DNA of 64,000 nucleotides from a virus. Position numbers and translations under genes: made by a program. A model generated the notes under the pieces. The model saw nothing but the letters and a program-made list of their open reading frames with translations. It ran no database searches and had not been told where the DNA came from. Shown here in pieces: positions 1 to 8,212 of this stretch. The first letter of the stretch is position 1, and each line of letters begins with the position of its first letter. The stretch lies in the IMG/VR virus record IMGVR_UViG_3300042549_010246, positions 1 through 64,000 of that record. One strand, 5' to 3'.

Positions 1-465
1 GTAGCACGTGTGCGACAATGTGAGCCCCTCGAAGCAAACGAGGGAGAGGCGCGCTCAAGGGGGGTAGTTTTTGAAAAAAGGGGGGTATAAATATTAAGTC
101 TTAATAATAAAGGAAGAAAAAAAAATAGAAAGGAATAAATAAAAAAAAGGAATAGGAATGAATATAAGAGGATATAAAGGATTGGGGTATGGTTGGATAA
201 CAGGAAGGAACCAAAGAGGTCTACAGGGGGAAAGAAATAGGTCTTAATGCCGAGTACCAATCGTTGACCCGTATCAGGAAGGAAAGAACAAAGTCCGCAA
301 CCTATTTGCGTAAAAAAGAAAGTCCACTTTTTACAGAAAAGTTGGTACTGTATGGATTGTGTACCGAAGAGTGTTACGGTAACAGTAAACGGTAACAGGG
401 TAAAGGAGGCTCTCAGGGAAAGGAAAAGGGGTAAATGGGGTACAAGTACCCCTTAAACAAAAAAA
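1..465. other. non-coding, purine-rich region with inverted repeats
   Basis: I see no convincing gene here. The plus strand is strongly A/G-rich between about 60 and 240. Structure visible by eye: a hairpin CCCTCG/CGAGGG at 26-44, the octamer GGGGGGTA twice near 60-90, CAGGAAGGAA twice (about 200 and 276), AGTACCAA at 253-260 with its exact inverse TTGGTACT at 342-349, and GGTAAC-type repeats at 371-404. It lies beyond the end of the minus-strand glycan operon. It could be an origin, a structured RNA or the 3' flank of a gene to the left; the sequence alone does not decide. Confidence 0.5.
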
Positions 466-481
466 GAGCCCCTCAGGGCTC
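466..481 (-). terminator. rho-independent terminator of the minus-strand glycan operon
   Basis: A six-base-pair stem (GAGCCC/GGGCTC) with a four-base loop is followed, on the minus strand, by a run of seven T (the A run at 459-465 on plus). It sits 20 bases beyond the stop of the last operon gene. A second palindrome, GGGGTAC/GTACCCC at 437-452, follows directly and may back it up. Confidence 0.8.
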
Positions 482-500
482 CATTTTCGTGTTTTTGAGG

Positions 501-1232
501 TTAATCCGTCAGTTCGATGTTGAATTGATTCATAACCGTTTCAAACTTGTAGCGGTGAACAAAATCATAACCACTGAATTCCCTGTCAAACTCATTTTCA
601 ATAAGTTCCTTCCAATTTTTATCACCGTGATGACCCCAAGAGGAAACTTTTTTGAGCATTTGTAATTTGGTTTTGACCCAAGAGAAGTGATGCATAATTA
701 CCAATCCATTATACTCTTCATTTTCGATGCTTGGGATATTGTACAATTTGTAACTCCATCTTTCTAACGGTGTGAAGAACAAATTTTCGGTCAATAAACT
801 ACGATGAGCAAGTAAACCGCAAATTTCATCTCTTTTCGCCCTATAAATAGGTTCTCTGAAATACCAATGACACTTGAAATTTATCAAGGAATTGTATTTT
901 AAATCGGCCTCTTGCAAATAATTGTACATCAAATTGCCGTCAGGTATTTCATCCGCATCTAAAAACAATACGAACTCGCTGTGACTCAATTCAAGACCTT
1001 TATATCGCGCATAATTGTGATGATACTTGATATCATTGTTGGGTAAATAATCAAAAATATGATGCGTTACTCCCAAATGGCTCAAATCTTCAAGTTGATT
1101 GTCTATTTGACCGTTAAAATAATGAGAGCAAGAAATAATCACTATTTCATCAGAAAATATTTGACATTGCTCAATAAGAGGCTTAATAAAGCACTTATCG
1201 TTACTGCAATATGAAATAACTACACTAATCAT
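501..1232 (-). CDS. GT-A-type glycosyltransferase (GT2-like)
   Basis: A 243-residue predicted glycosyltransferase. The N-terminus is a hydrophobic strand followed by SYCSND, typical of the nucleotide-sugar fold. The metal-binding acidic motif is FLDADEIPDG near residue 90. Aromatic and histidine-rich segments follow (HHFSWVKTK), as in GT2 proteins that elongate surface glycans. The open frame extends 11 codons further, but the ATG at 1232 lies just past the stop of the gene before it, so I prefer it. It is the last gene of the minus-strand operon. The substrate cannot be read from sequence. It most likely acts in the cytoplasm on a phage or host glycan. Confidence 0.75.
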   Translation of the reverse strand: MISVVISYCSNDKCFIKPLIEQCQIFSDEIVIISCSHYFNGQIDNQLEDLSHLGVTHHIFDYLPNNDIKYHHNYARYKGLELSHSEFVLFLDADEIPDGNLMYNYLQEADLKYNSLINFKCHWYFREPIYRAKRDEICGLLAHRSLLTENLFFTPLERWSYKLYNIPSIENEEYNGLVIMHHFSWVKTKLQMLKKVSSWGHHGDKNWKELIENEFDREFSGYDFVHRYKFETVMNQFNIELTD

Positions 1233-1237
1233 ATATT

Positions 1238-1936
1238 CTAACCCAACCCCCTTGCAAACAAGCAAATGTTTTCATTTGATGGTAATTGATTATCGTGATT
1301 AACAAAGTCCAAATAATGATTACCAATTAAAATATTCATATCAATCTGATTATAAATTATCGACGCGCAGGATTGGTCGTGTCGATGACCATTACATCTG
1401 ACATCTTGACTTTCTGTTTGATTTATATTGCTGACTTTGCCATTAAAAATACCGTTTAGCATAGATTCTTTCCAAGCGTCATAAAAAAAATTGCTTTTTT
1501 GATGTGTAAAATCCAAAGCAAAGAACTTGGTATCCAACATAGTCATATTCATTGTTTCGTCGCGTGTTAAATTGAAATAATTCAAAGCCCTGTCATTAGT
1601 CCAATTTCCAACTTTGAATCCTGAATCCATAAAAACATATCCATATTTATCAAGGGCTTCAAATATTGGTCCCAAGTCCCTTACCACAAAAACAGAGCAA
1701 TCTAACCATATAATTTGATTATATCCCATCGATAATAAATGTTCAAAACAATAAACTTTAAATGCGTGTGAGTTATCTGCGTGCAAGGGTGCATTGACTT
1801 GACTTTCCGACTTGTACACGAAAAAATCTTCTTTACAATGACGCTGAAGGCTATTTTTTAAACGAATTCTACCTTTGGTATAAAATCTACCATCTTTTCT
1901 TTTATCCGTGCCCAATGTGATTACAGCCCTTTTCAT
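1238..1936 (-). CDS. putative nucleotide-sugar glycosyltransferase (GT-A fold)
   Basis: 232 residues. The segment IIWLDCSVFVVRDL near residue 75 resembles the donor-binding acidic motif of GT-A enzymes, with D-C-S in place of a strict DxD. The downstream motif GHRHDQSCASII near residue 185 resembles the G-H/R-x-D-Q-S motif of GT8-like and related families. There is no signal peptide or membrane segment. It overlaps the preceding methyltransferase gene by four bases (ATGA), so the two are probably co-translated. The fold is reasonably supported; the donor and acceptor are unknown. Confidence 0.65.
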   Translation of the reverse strand: MKRAVITLGTDKRKDGRFYTKGRIRLKNSLQRHCKEDFFVYKSESQVNAPLHADNSHAFKVYCFEHLLSMGYNQIIWLDCSVFVVRDLGPIFEALDKYGYVFMDSGFKVGNWTNDRALNYFNLTRDETMNMTMLDTKFFALDFTHQKSNFFYDAWKESMLNGIFNGKVSNINQTESQDVRCNGHRHDQSCASIIYNQIDMNILIGNHYLDFVNHDNQLPSNENICLFARGLG

Positions 1937-2574
1937 AATATTTTTTTTTTTACATAAATGACATTTTCAGGATTTTTCAAGAACATAGCCATCCCGTATT
2001 TAATACATTCTGTATTTATTTGTTCTAAAAGTTCAAAATCGCTATTCCATTCAATACACAAGCATTCGCACCCCAATTGGTTTAAATCCATTTGACGAAG
2101 AAGATTTAAGTCAAAACCTTCGCAGTCAATACTGATAAAATCATATTTCAGGTGATTTTGACTACGAAAGTCAAACCAAGTTATAAAATCGGCTTCGACC
2201 TCAATAAAAGGCACATCCTGTTTCCATTTTTCAATTTCTTCTTTGTCCAATGATGAATATAATGCCACATCTTTACCATCCCTGTAAGCACCGCTTTCGT
2301 AAAAAGTTTGAGTTCCATTAAACATTGCAAATCCAAAATTGTGTAAACTAATATTCGGTTTATTTGAATGTAATTTTTCAAGAAGAGTAAAGGCCCTCTT
2401 GCTTGGTTCGATAAGGGTACATTTCCATCCATTTTCAGCAAATAAAAGACTATTAGAGAATGTTTTGCCATCATTTGCTCCAATTTCTATCATTGTTCCA
2501 ATACCTAATTTTTCAGGGTATTGGTTTTTGAAATAATTAAAAATTATTTCATCTTCATTATTTTGTGAGTACAT
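1933..2574 (-). CDS. FkbM-family SAM-dependent methyltransferase
   Basis: 213 residues. The SAM-binding loop reads IEIGANDGKTFSNS near residue 30. The second family motif, FISIDCEGFDLNLL near residue 145, matches the conserved D-x-E-G core of FkbM methyltransferases. FkbM proteins usually O-methylate sugars or polyketides, and the neighbours make a sugar substrate likely. It starts 6 bases after the GT2 gene upstream in transcription and overlaps the next by four bases. It is small for the family but has both hallmark motifs. Confidence 0.8.
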   Translation of the reverse strand: MYSQNNEDEIIFNYFKNQYPEKLGIGTMIEIGANDGKTFSNSLLFAENGWKCTLIEPSKRAFTLLEKLHSNKPNISLHNFGFAMFNGTQTFYESGAYRDGKDVALYSSLDKEEIEKWKQDVPFIEVEADFITWFDFRSQNHLKYDFISIDCEGFDLNLLRQMDLNQLGCECLCIEWNSDFELLEQINTECIKYGMAMFLKNPENVIYVKKKIL

Positions 2575-2580
2575 ATTTAA

Positions 2581-3144
2581 TTATTTATGTGAAACGTATT
2601 TATAGTGATACAAGCAACCTTTAATCCTTGCTTCATTTTTACAAAAAGGCAATACTCTTTTACTGTATTCCCTGTCTTCTCCGTATGTGATATCAGGGAA
2701 TTTTGCTCTTAAAGCGTGCTCTCTTCTTATTGGGCTAATATGGTTTGGTGTTCTAAAATATTTGTTGTTTTCTTCATACCAATCTTTGCATTCAATACTT
2801 ATCAACCAATCTTTTTGTTTCTCACCATCTGTGGTTATAATACCTTCAATGCCAATACAATCAACATATGGATGCTTCAGTATTGTGAAAAAAATCTTCT
2901 CCACGTAGTCATCAGAAACATCATCATCATCATCCACAAAAACAATGAATTTGCCGCGAGACATTTCTAAAAGAGCATTCCTCTTAGCCCCTGTCGTTAG
3001 GACATTGTTATTATGGGAACAAATTTCCACTTCGTTACAAAATACTCCCAAATCAAAACATTGATTATTCAATTTAGCCTTAATAGAATCAAACATTTCT
3101 TTCCTGTCGGGCATCGTACAAATCAGTATGCTCAAAGTTATCAT
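2581..3144 (-). CDS. GT2-family glycosyltransferase
   Basis: 187 residues with a classic GT2 N-terminus (ITLSILICTMPDR). A long acidic motif, FIVFVDDDDDVSDDYVEKI near residue 68, supplies the DxD site for metal and nucleotide-sugar. The GEDREYSKRVLP segment near residue 155 matches the C-terminal acceptor-side E/D region of GT2 enzymes (EDxxxxxR-like). It is shorter than most GT2 proteins (250 or more residues), so it is a minimal catalytic domain. It overlaps the preceding glycosyltransferase gene by four bases. Confidence 0.8.
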   Translation of the reverse strand: MITLSILICTMPDRKEMFDSIKAKLNNQCFDLGVFCNEVEICSHNNNVLTTGAKRNALLEMSRGKFIVFVDDDDDVSDDYVEKIFFTILKHPYVDCIGIEGIITTDGEKQKDWLISIECKDWYEENNKYFRTPNHISPIRREHALRAKFPDITYGEDREYSKRVLPFCKNEARIKGCLYHYKYVSHK

Positions 3145-3851
3145 AAGAATTTTTCCCTTTTAAACCTGAATACAACTTCTTCTTCATTGATGTAGAAATC
3201 TGCATCATACCTATCCAAGAACAAAGATTTACCTTGGTCCCAAGTTGAATCATTCTTTACAGCAATTTCATCTTTTTCCATAAGTCCTATGGTATGGTGA
3301 TTGTGTTTAAAAACCTTATTAGTAAAATGCTGTAAGTCAATTATTTTGCCCAACATTTTTGCAACTACCGTCATTTCAGTATCACACCATAAGTGCTTAT
3401 ACTCAGGATAGTAAATGTATCCGAAACGGTTGTAATACTCTCTATCTAAAATCGGCAAAGTGATAAGCCAATTGTTACCCAAATAACCGTCATTGGTTTT
3501 CACGATAAAATCGTGTTTCCCGTTAAGGTTCTCGTGCAAAAACTGATTCCAACCAAAGAACGCATCGAAATCATCGCTGACAACTACAAAAAGGTCTCCT
3601 TTTGCATTTTTGGCGGCTACGTTAACTGCATCAATTGCACTTCTGTTGGTATTGTATTGAAATCTAACATCTTTGGCATTCCTGAATTCCCAATTGTACT
3701 GTTGCAAAGTAGGGTCATCATTGTCTACGGACAAGATATATTCAACCTCAGGAGGATTCACAGCGTTTGTCATCCACTTCTTGTAAGTCTCAAACGCCAT
3801 TAATGGTCTTTGACGACTTGGGTGAATAATCGATATTGGTTTATTTTTCAT
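3141..3851 (-). CDS. GT-A-type glycosyltransferase
   Basis: 236 residues. ISIIHPSRQRPLMAFETY at the N-terminus is a GT2-like start. LSVDNDDP near residue 42 and VVVSDDFDAFFGWN near residue 92 are acidic donor-site motifs. LWCDTEM near residue 155 looks like a third conserved acidic position. Similar proteins sit in Bacteroidota phage glycan clusters, as far as I recall. It overlaps the next gene downstream by four bases and the small gene upstream by eleven. Activity is inferred; the sugar is unknown. Confidence 0.7.
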   Translation of the reverse strand: MKNKPISIIHPSRQRPLMAFETYKKWMTNAVNPPEVEYILSVDNDDPTLQQYNWEFRNAKDVRFQYNTNRSAIDAVNVAAKNAKGDLFVVVSDDFDAFFGWNQFLHENLNGKHDFIVKTNDGYLGNNWLITLPILDREYYNRFGYIYYPEYKHLWCDTEMTVVAKMLGKIIDLQHFTNKVFKHNHHTIGLMEKDEIAVKNDSTWDQGKSLFLDRYDADFYINEEEVVFRFKREKFL

Positions 3852-4032
3852 ATGTGTTCAGTAAGATTTGTTCTATCTGTTGGGAATATTCGCGCCTTAC
3901 GGCCTCTTCTTTGTTTGTAAGTGGGATTCCTTTTTTGATTTGAAAAGCAATCATTATTAAATATTTATTATCAATATAACCTGTATTAATAAAAATATTC
4001 CAAGAATATGAATTAATTATTCCCTCAGCCAT
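3841..4032 (-). CDS. small hypothetical protein
   Basis: 63 residues, not recognised. The C-terminal half (LTNKEEAVRREYSQQIEQ) looks helical and charged. The start at 4032 overlaps the stop of the gene before it; an internal ATG at 3954 would give a 37-residue protein. It overlaps the following glycosyltransferase by 11 bases, so translational coupling is plausible. It could be spurious, but it fills an otherwise empty 170-base gap in a tight operon. Confidence 0.5.
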   Translation of the reverse strand: MAEGIINSYSWNIFINTGYIDNKYLIMIAFQIKKGIPLTNKEEAVRREYSQQIEQILLNTYEK

Positions 4033-4390
4033 ATATAATTAATTGTTTATTTTCAGCGTCATAATGAAACCCATTTCCGCACCCATACATCACTATTTCT
4101 TCTTTTTGGGTCAAAATTCCACTTTCTCCTAAAATTTTTAAAGAATTAACTTGAAAGGTAAAACTCATAAATAATCCGTTAACGGAAATCATTTCTGCCA
4201 ACATATGAGTTGTTTTACATTGTTCGCAGAAAAAAATATTTCCAAAAATAAATGTACAAGACCATTTATTTGCCAAGTCATAAATCACAACTCCATTCTC
4301 TTCAATGACTTCAGACTCTTTGACAACAAAATTTCTCGTTTCAAAAAGCGTCGCAAAATTTTCCAATGTGATGGTAGATTCGGATTCCAT
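4025..4390 (-). CDS. hypothetical protein with Cys pairs
   Basis: About 121 residues from the ATG at 4390; a GTG at 4441 would add 17 residues and overlap the gene upstream. FFCEQCK near residue 55 and YGCGNGFHYD near the end give three Cys and a His that could form a metal site, but the spacing fits no family I recognise. The rest is strand-rich. Its position between two glycan enzymes suggests an accessory role; no function is assigned. Confidence 0.5.
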   Translation of the reverse strand: MESESTITLENFATLFETRNFVVKESEVIEENGVVIYDLANKWSCTFIFGNIFFCEQCKTTHMLAEMISVNGLFMSFTFQVNSLKILGESGILTQKEEIVMYGCGNGFHYDAENKQLIIYG

Positions 4391-4428
4391 AATGGCAAAA
4401 GAAATTATTTTCCCCAATAAGATAACAC

Positions 4429-5247
4429 TCAATTTTTCCACAAATTGATGGTTCTTAAATGACCATCTCCGTGATATAAAACGAAAGATTTAAAACCAAA
4501 ATTTTGACATTTTTGAATAAAATTTTCTTGAAAAATATCGAATTCAGGGGTGTGAGAATGGAACTCCGCTGCTATACATACTAAACGCTGTAAAGCCGCG
4601 TCAGGCAAGGCCCCAAGTACCATTTCCTCTGCGCCTTCTATGTCAATTTTGAGGAAGTCCACATCGCCCCAAATTTTATCGCAAAAAATCGCGCGTATGT
4701 CAATGAGGGCGCAAGTTTCAGAATGAACCACATTTGCCAAAAACGGGTTAATTTTTGAGATTTGGCCACCACCGTTATGAGTATAATCTGTATGAATTTG
4801 AAAAGTGGTACTTTCAGATTTGTCCGAAACACCCAATTTGAATGTTTCAATAACATCGGGAGCAAACTGCGCATTTAATTCAAGACACCTATATGTGGGT
4901 GTCATTGGTTCAAAACAATATACTTTTTGCGCACCTCGTAAAACAGCGGCCCTCGCAAATGCTCCAATATTTGCTCCTATATCAAGGACTTTCATTCCTG
5001 AATCTATTCGGCAACCGTATCGTAAGTAATCACATCCCGTCGCATCAAATTGGGAATATGAAAAATTCTCGTGATAGAGATAGTTGTAAGAATCAAATTG
5101 TCCACTGTGATATTTTTCAACTGTGAAGTCTTTATCCTCTTCTTTTAAGTTTCTAAGTTGTAAGTGCCCTTCAGGGGTTAATGTTACAAAGTCGCCTTCT
5201 TGTAAGTTCCAAGGAGCAAATTGCTTTAAATATATCTTGTTCTTCAT
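4429..5247 (-). CDS. FkbM-family SAM-dependent methyltransferase
   Basis: 272 residues from the ATG at 5247, chosen because it makes an ATGA junction with the stop of the GT9 gene; the frame is open five codons further. The SAM loop VLDIGANIGAFARAA lies near residue 87, an acidic strand CFEPM follows, and FLKIDIEGAEEMVLG near residue 200 is the FkbM signature. The N-terminal 80 residues form a family-typical lead-in. It probably methylates a sugar hydroxyl in the glycan made by this operon. Confidence 0.85.
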   Translation of the reverse strand: MKNKIYLKQFAPWNLQEGDFVTLTPEGHLQLRNLKEEDKDFTVEKYHSGQFDSYNYLYHENFSYSQFDATGCDYLRYGCRIDSGMKVLDIGANIGAFARAAVLRGAQKVYCFEPMTPTYRCLELNAQFAPDVIETFKLGVSDKSESTTFQIHTDYTHNGGGQISKINPFLANVVHSETCALIDIRAIFCDKIWGDVDFLKIDIEGAEEMVLGALPDAALQRLVCIAAEFHSHTPEFDIFQENFIQKCQNFGFKSFVLYHGDGHLRTINLWKN

Positions 5248-6167
5248 ATGTGATAAATCCATCCCTTTTTAAATATTTCTTTCAAAACCTGTTCCGCTGA
5301 TATTTCTGAACTACAGCAAAACTCTTTTTCAGTTCCCTGATGCTTTGGGCACCAATACCAATCACCCCTGTTAAAACTTATGCCATCGGTGGTCCAACAA
5401 TGCCGACAATCCGAATTGCTTTCAATCCTTATGTGATTTTCGTTTGTGGGTCCAAATTCGTTTATGTCTTCTGCCCAAGGTGCAATCATAACAGTTTTTT
5501 TACCCATAGCCTTTGCCACCCAACTTAAACCACTTGATAAACCGATGTAGAATTCGCTGTGAGCGATTATATTCAAAACTTCGTCAAATGGTAAGCCAAC
5601 TTTAATTACAGCGTGTTTGGGAGGCTCGTTCCAATTTGGGTCGACTCCAAAACCAAATTCTTTATCCACCATAACAGGAGTGACATCTATTTTACGCAAC
5701 ATATGACATAACTCGGCCCATCGTAATGAATATCTATTGTCCTTACGGTTTCCTGAATTCCAATATTTTATTTGGGCTGTGGAATGGATACTAAAAGAAA
5801 CGTATTTGTTTTGAATTGGACGATTCATTTCAGGGTACCAAATCTTTGGGTCAATGAAATCCCATTTGAATTCTGATTTAGGACATCCATTACCAAATAG
5901 TTGATAAGCAAAGCCCGCTTGAACGGGCATATCAAACAGGTAATCTAAGTATATGTCGGCATTTATATCATCCACAAAATTTATTGTGGGATAAACGGGC
6001 TGCAGATATTTAATGAGCCAATGAGCACAGGAAAAATTCACAATGTCAAAAGGGCTGAATGCTTGATACTTTTCTACCACTGCTACACAGGCTAAAGTAT
6101 CACCAAGAGCGTGAGTGTTACATTTTATGTTTTGGTATATCATTGGAAATAATGGCAAATTATACAT
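5244..6167 (-). CDS. GT9-type heptosyltransferase-like protein with a Cys metal site
   Basis: 307 residues. The N-terminal THALGDTLACVAVVEKY is the GT9 acceptor-side G-D-x-L motif. The donor-side motif FYIGLSSGLSWVAKAMGK near residue 205 is typical of ADP-heptose transferases. Four to five Cys (C254, C257, C273, C284/C285) around a WCPK motif match the ferric-iron finger known in BAHT/TibC protein O-heptosyltransferases. The same arrangement occurs in the C-terminal half of the protein at 50180-52330. It is the first gene of the minus-strand glycan operon, with a terminator just upstream (6220-6240). Transfer of a heptose-like sugar is inferred. Confidence 0.75.
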   Translation of the reverse strand: MYNLPLFPMIYQNIKCNTHALGDTLACVAVVEKYQAFSPFDIVNFSCAHWLIKYLQPVYPTINFVDDINADIYLDYLFDMPVQAGFAYQLFGNGCPKSEFKWDFIDPKIWYPEMNRPIQNKYVSFSIHSTAQIKYWNSGNRKDNRYSLRWAELCHMLRKIDVTPVMVDKEFGFGVDPNWNEPPKHAVIKVGLPFDEVLNIIAHSEFYIGLSSGLSWVAKAMGKKTVMIAPWAEDINEFGPTNENHIRIESNSDCRHCWTTDGISFNRGDWYWCPKHQGTEKEFCCSSEISAEQVLKEIFKKGWIYHI

Positions 6168-6219
6168 TTTTGCCTTTTTGATGTTACGAAGATATACACA
6201 ACACTTTAAGTAAACAAAA

Positions 6220-6240
6220 AACCCCCTGAAAACGGGGGTT
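6220..6240 (-). terminator. rho-independent terminator between two minus-strand operons
   Basis: A seven-base-pair stem (AACCCCC/GGGGGTT) with a seven-base loop is followed on the minus strand by T-rich sequence (TTTTTTGTTTA). It separates the 6.25-8.15 kb gene group from the glycan operon, so the GT9 gene needs its own promoter in about 6168-6219. I see only a partial match there. Confidence 0.8.
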
Positions 6241-6254
6241 AACTAAACATATGT

Positions 6255-6323
6255 TTACATTTTACCATTTCGCATAAGTATATGCTTATCGATTGACCAT
6301 AACCATTTAAATAGTTTTTTCAT
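6255..6323 (-). CDS. possible 22-residue peptide
   Basis: An ATG directly follows the stop of the upstream gene and opens a 22-codon frame (MKKLFKWLWSIDK...), basic and aromatic, ending before the terminator at 6220-6240. Only its position in the operon supports it. Confidence 0.3.
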   Translation of the reverse strand: MKKLFKWLWSIDKHILMRNGKM

Positions 6324-6545
6324 TTAATCTCCTTTGAAAATTTCTTTGTTATCATCACCAAAATTACGTGACTCTCGATGTTCATCAAAAGTTCGTTCTT
6401 TGAATTTTTGAATTACTACTCTAATCGCTTCGGTTATTTCTGAGGGTTTTGGTGGGGGAATTCCGTCACCTCGCCTCCAATCATTGTAATAAGCCAAAGT
6501 AATGATGGCTTCTTTCTCGGACATTGGTCGTGGGTTGTTTTTCAT
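6324..6545 (-). CDS. small hypothetical protein
   Basis: 73 residues, hydrophilic and probably helical, with a central DGIPPPKPSEITEAI segment. Not recognised. Its ATG overlaps the stop of the preceding small gene (ATGA), which supports real co-translation. There is no signal peptide or membrane segment. Confidence 0.6.
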   Translation of the reverse strand: MKNNPRPMSEKEAIITLAYYNDWRRGDGIPPPKPSEITEAIRVVIQKFKERTFDEHRESRNFGDDNKEIFKGD

Positions 6546-6718
6546 TCTTCATCCCCTCCAAAATTGGTTTTGGCATAATTGACTTCAATCGATTGAATTT
6601 CAGATGATATTTTCTCAATCATTTTAATCAACTCTCCTGTTGAATATTTGATTGCCGTGCCGTTGTCGTTGTCATCAATTTCAATTTCGGTGTCTTTGTG
6701 TTTAATCTTAATTTTCAT
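6542..6718 (-). CDS. small acidic hypothetical protein
   Basis: 58 residues. The N-terminal half is predicted strand (MKIKIKHKDTEIEID); the second half is helical (ELIKMIEKISSEIQ). Net acidic. It overlaps the genes on both sides (ATGA at 6542-6545, 11 bases at 6708-6718). Not recognised. Confidence 0.6.
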   Translation of the reverse strand: MKIKIKHKDTEIEIDDNDNGTAIKYSTGELIKMIEKISSEIQSIEVNYAKTNFGGDEE

Positions 6719-6872
6719 TTAGCAAATCCTTTTTTGACTTTCGACGTTTAATTTTTCTTTCTTCTTGATACTCTTGATTTCTCAATTTTTTGCTTTTTGC
6801 TTTATTTTCAACAGTGTCTTGGGCCCTCAAATAAACCAAAAGGGCCCAATATATATCACCGTTTATGTTCAT
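6708..6872 (-). CDS. small basic hypothetical protein
   Basis: 54 residues. A short hydrophobic start (GDIYWALLVYLRAQ) is followed by a strongly basic helical tail (EERKIKRRKSKKDLL), which could bind nucleic acid or membrane. It follows the exported-protein gene by six bases. Not recognised. Confidence 0.55.
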   Translation of the reverse strand: MNINGDIYWALLVYLRAQDTVENKAKSKKLRNQEYQEERKIKRRKSKKDLLNEN

Positions 6873-6878
6873 CAATAA

Positions 6879-7475
6879 TTAATAAATTGCCCCCTGTATT
6901 TTTTGTAATTCCTGTTGGTGCAAATCAATATTGCTATTGACTTCATACAGAACTACAACCAATCCACTACCTTTAATTTCAACGGATACATTTAAATTAG
7001 GGAACGAAGTCATATCGAACCAAAGGCTAATCCAACTTCCTTTTTCATTTTCAATCGCATTAAGTTCATAACCATCTCCTTCATAATATGGGGAACTGAA
7101 ATATTCATATTTCTCCCCTATGACACCATATTTTGTTTGAAGTAATTCAACCATTGTTTCATATTTGGTTTTTGCAGATTGCCAAGAGACTCCTCCATCA
7201 TAAAAAATGCTCACCTTTCTGACCTTTTTTGAAGTTATCGTGTGATACACGGTCAGGGTAACATTGTCATTAGCAAGTTTTCCTTTAAGGGATGTGTAAC
7301 CCTTTTCAGTCTTATCGATGACGAAACCTTTGGCAACGAGCGCATTAACAACATAGTTTTTATGTTGGTTTAATTCAATCCCGTAGAATGTTTGAGATTT
7401 TAATTCTTTCGGGGCGTAAAAGAAAGTGAATGCAATTAGGATGCATTGAACAACTGATAATTTGAGATTTTTCAT
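6879..7475 (-). CDS. exported hypothetical protein with signal peptide
   Basis: 198 residues. The first 27 are a signal peptide: MKNLK, a hydrophobic core (CILIAFTFFYA), and a likely cleavage site before QTFYGIEL. The mature part alternates strands and helices and resembles small periplasmic proteins common in Bacteroidota genomes. There is no lipobox. A secreted host-type protein in a phage region could act at the envelope, for example in superinfection exclusion, but this is conjecture. It lies three bases after the coiled-coil gene. Confidence 0.65.
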   Translation of the reverse strand: MKNLKLSVVQCILIAFTFFYAPKELKSQTFYGIELNQHKNYVVNALVAKGFVIDKTEKGYTSLKGKLANDNVTLTVYHTITSKKVRKVSIFYDGGVSWQSAKTKYETMVELLQTKYGVIGEKYEYFSSPYYEGDGYELNAIENEKGSWISLWFDMTSFPNLNVSVEIKGSGLVVVLYEVNSNIDLHQQELQKIQGAIY

Positions 7476-7478
7476 ATT

Positions 7479-8153
7479 TTATTTTATTTTGATTTGATTG
7501 ACGTATTCAGGCAAAAGTTTGCGGAATGAGTATGACTGAACGAACTCTTTAAACATTTGCTCAAAAAACTCATACTGCTTGATTTTGTGCGAACGGAGAA
7601 GTGCAACAAAGTTTTCACCTAAATCTATAGGGTAATGGAATGCAAAAGATACTGTTTCGCGTTGCGTATTTTTTATACGTTCTGATTGTTTTATGCGGTC
7701 AAGAATCATATTCCTGTAACGCGGGCGGTCAAGTGCAATTAACATCATTGCTCGACACACTTCGGTAAGATTGAAACCTGATTCTTTGAGTTGTCGTGAA
7801 AACATTTTACCAATTGCAGGGTCTATATAAAGTTGAGTTCCCTTTTTGTTAATCCTGACTTTTTTGATGACTGATGGGTCAGGTTGAGATTCTTCCTGTG
7901 TGGATTCCGAAGATTCCTCTAATGTATTTTGACAATTGGCTTCTGCTGTGAGTTGAACATTCAAAATTGAATTGTTTGCCTGAAGTTGCTTAATTTCGGT
8001 CCTGAGCATAATGTTTTCTTCAATCAATTGACGATTGTAAATCATCATTTCCCTAATAATCATAGGGGTTTCAGAATTCAAAGGTTCAGTTTCGTGATGG
8101 TTAATCCCAAATAAGGGGGATTTTCTGATTGGATGTTCCATAGTTTTGTTCAT
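7479..8153 (-). CDS. hypothetical coiled-coil protein, possible regulator
   Basis: 224 residues. Residues about 30-60 form a coiled coil (IIREMMIYNRQLIEENIMLRTE-like heptads), followed by an acidic Ser/Glu linker and a basic stretch (VIKKVRINKKGTQLYI) reminiscent of ribbon-helix-helix starts. The rest is helical. It is the first gene of the minus-strand block and faces the plus-strand early genes across a 370-base divergent promoter region. A regulatory or partition role is possible; no family is recognised. Confidence 0.6.
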   Translation of the reverse strand: MNKTMEHPIRKSPLFGINHHETEPLNSETPMIIREMMIYNRQLIEENIMLRTEIKQLQANNSILNVQLTAEANCQNTLEESSESTQEESQPDPSVIKKVRINKKGTQLYIDPAIGKMFSRQLKESGFNLTEVCRAMMLIALDRPRYRNMILDRIKQSERIKNTQRETVSFAFHYPIDLGENFVALLRSHKIKQYEFFEQMFKEFVQSYSFRKLLPEYVNQIKIK

Positions 8154-8181
8154 TGTGTGTTATCTATTTGTGATTTCTATG

Positions 8182-8212
8182 CAATATTAAATAGGCTAAT
8201 CGATTTGTGCAA
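8182..8212 (-). promoter_or_regulatory. candidate Bacteroidota promoter for the minus-strand block
   Basis: On the minus strand TTG is followed after 20 bases by TAATATTG, a 7/8 match to the TAnnTTTG -7 box. The predicted transcript would start about 20 bases ahead of the gene at 8153. Confidence 0.45.

Noticed and set aside
435-665. 76-codon plus-strand frame
   Set aside because: It runs antisense to the GT2-like gene and through the terminator hairpin; no start context or homology pattern.
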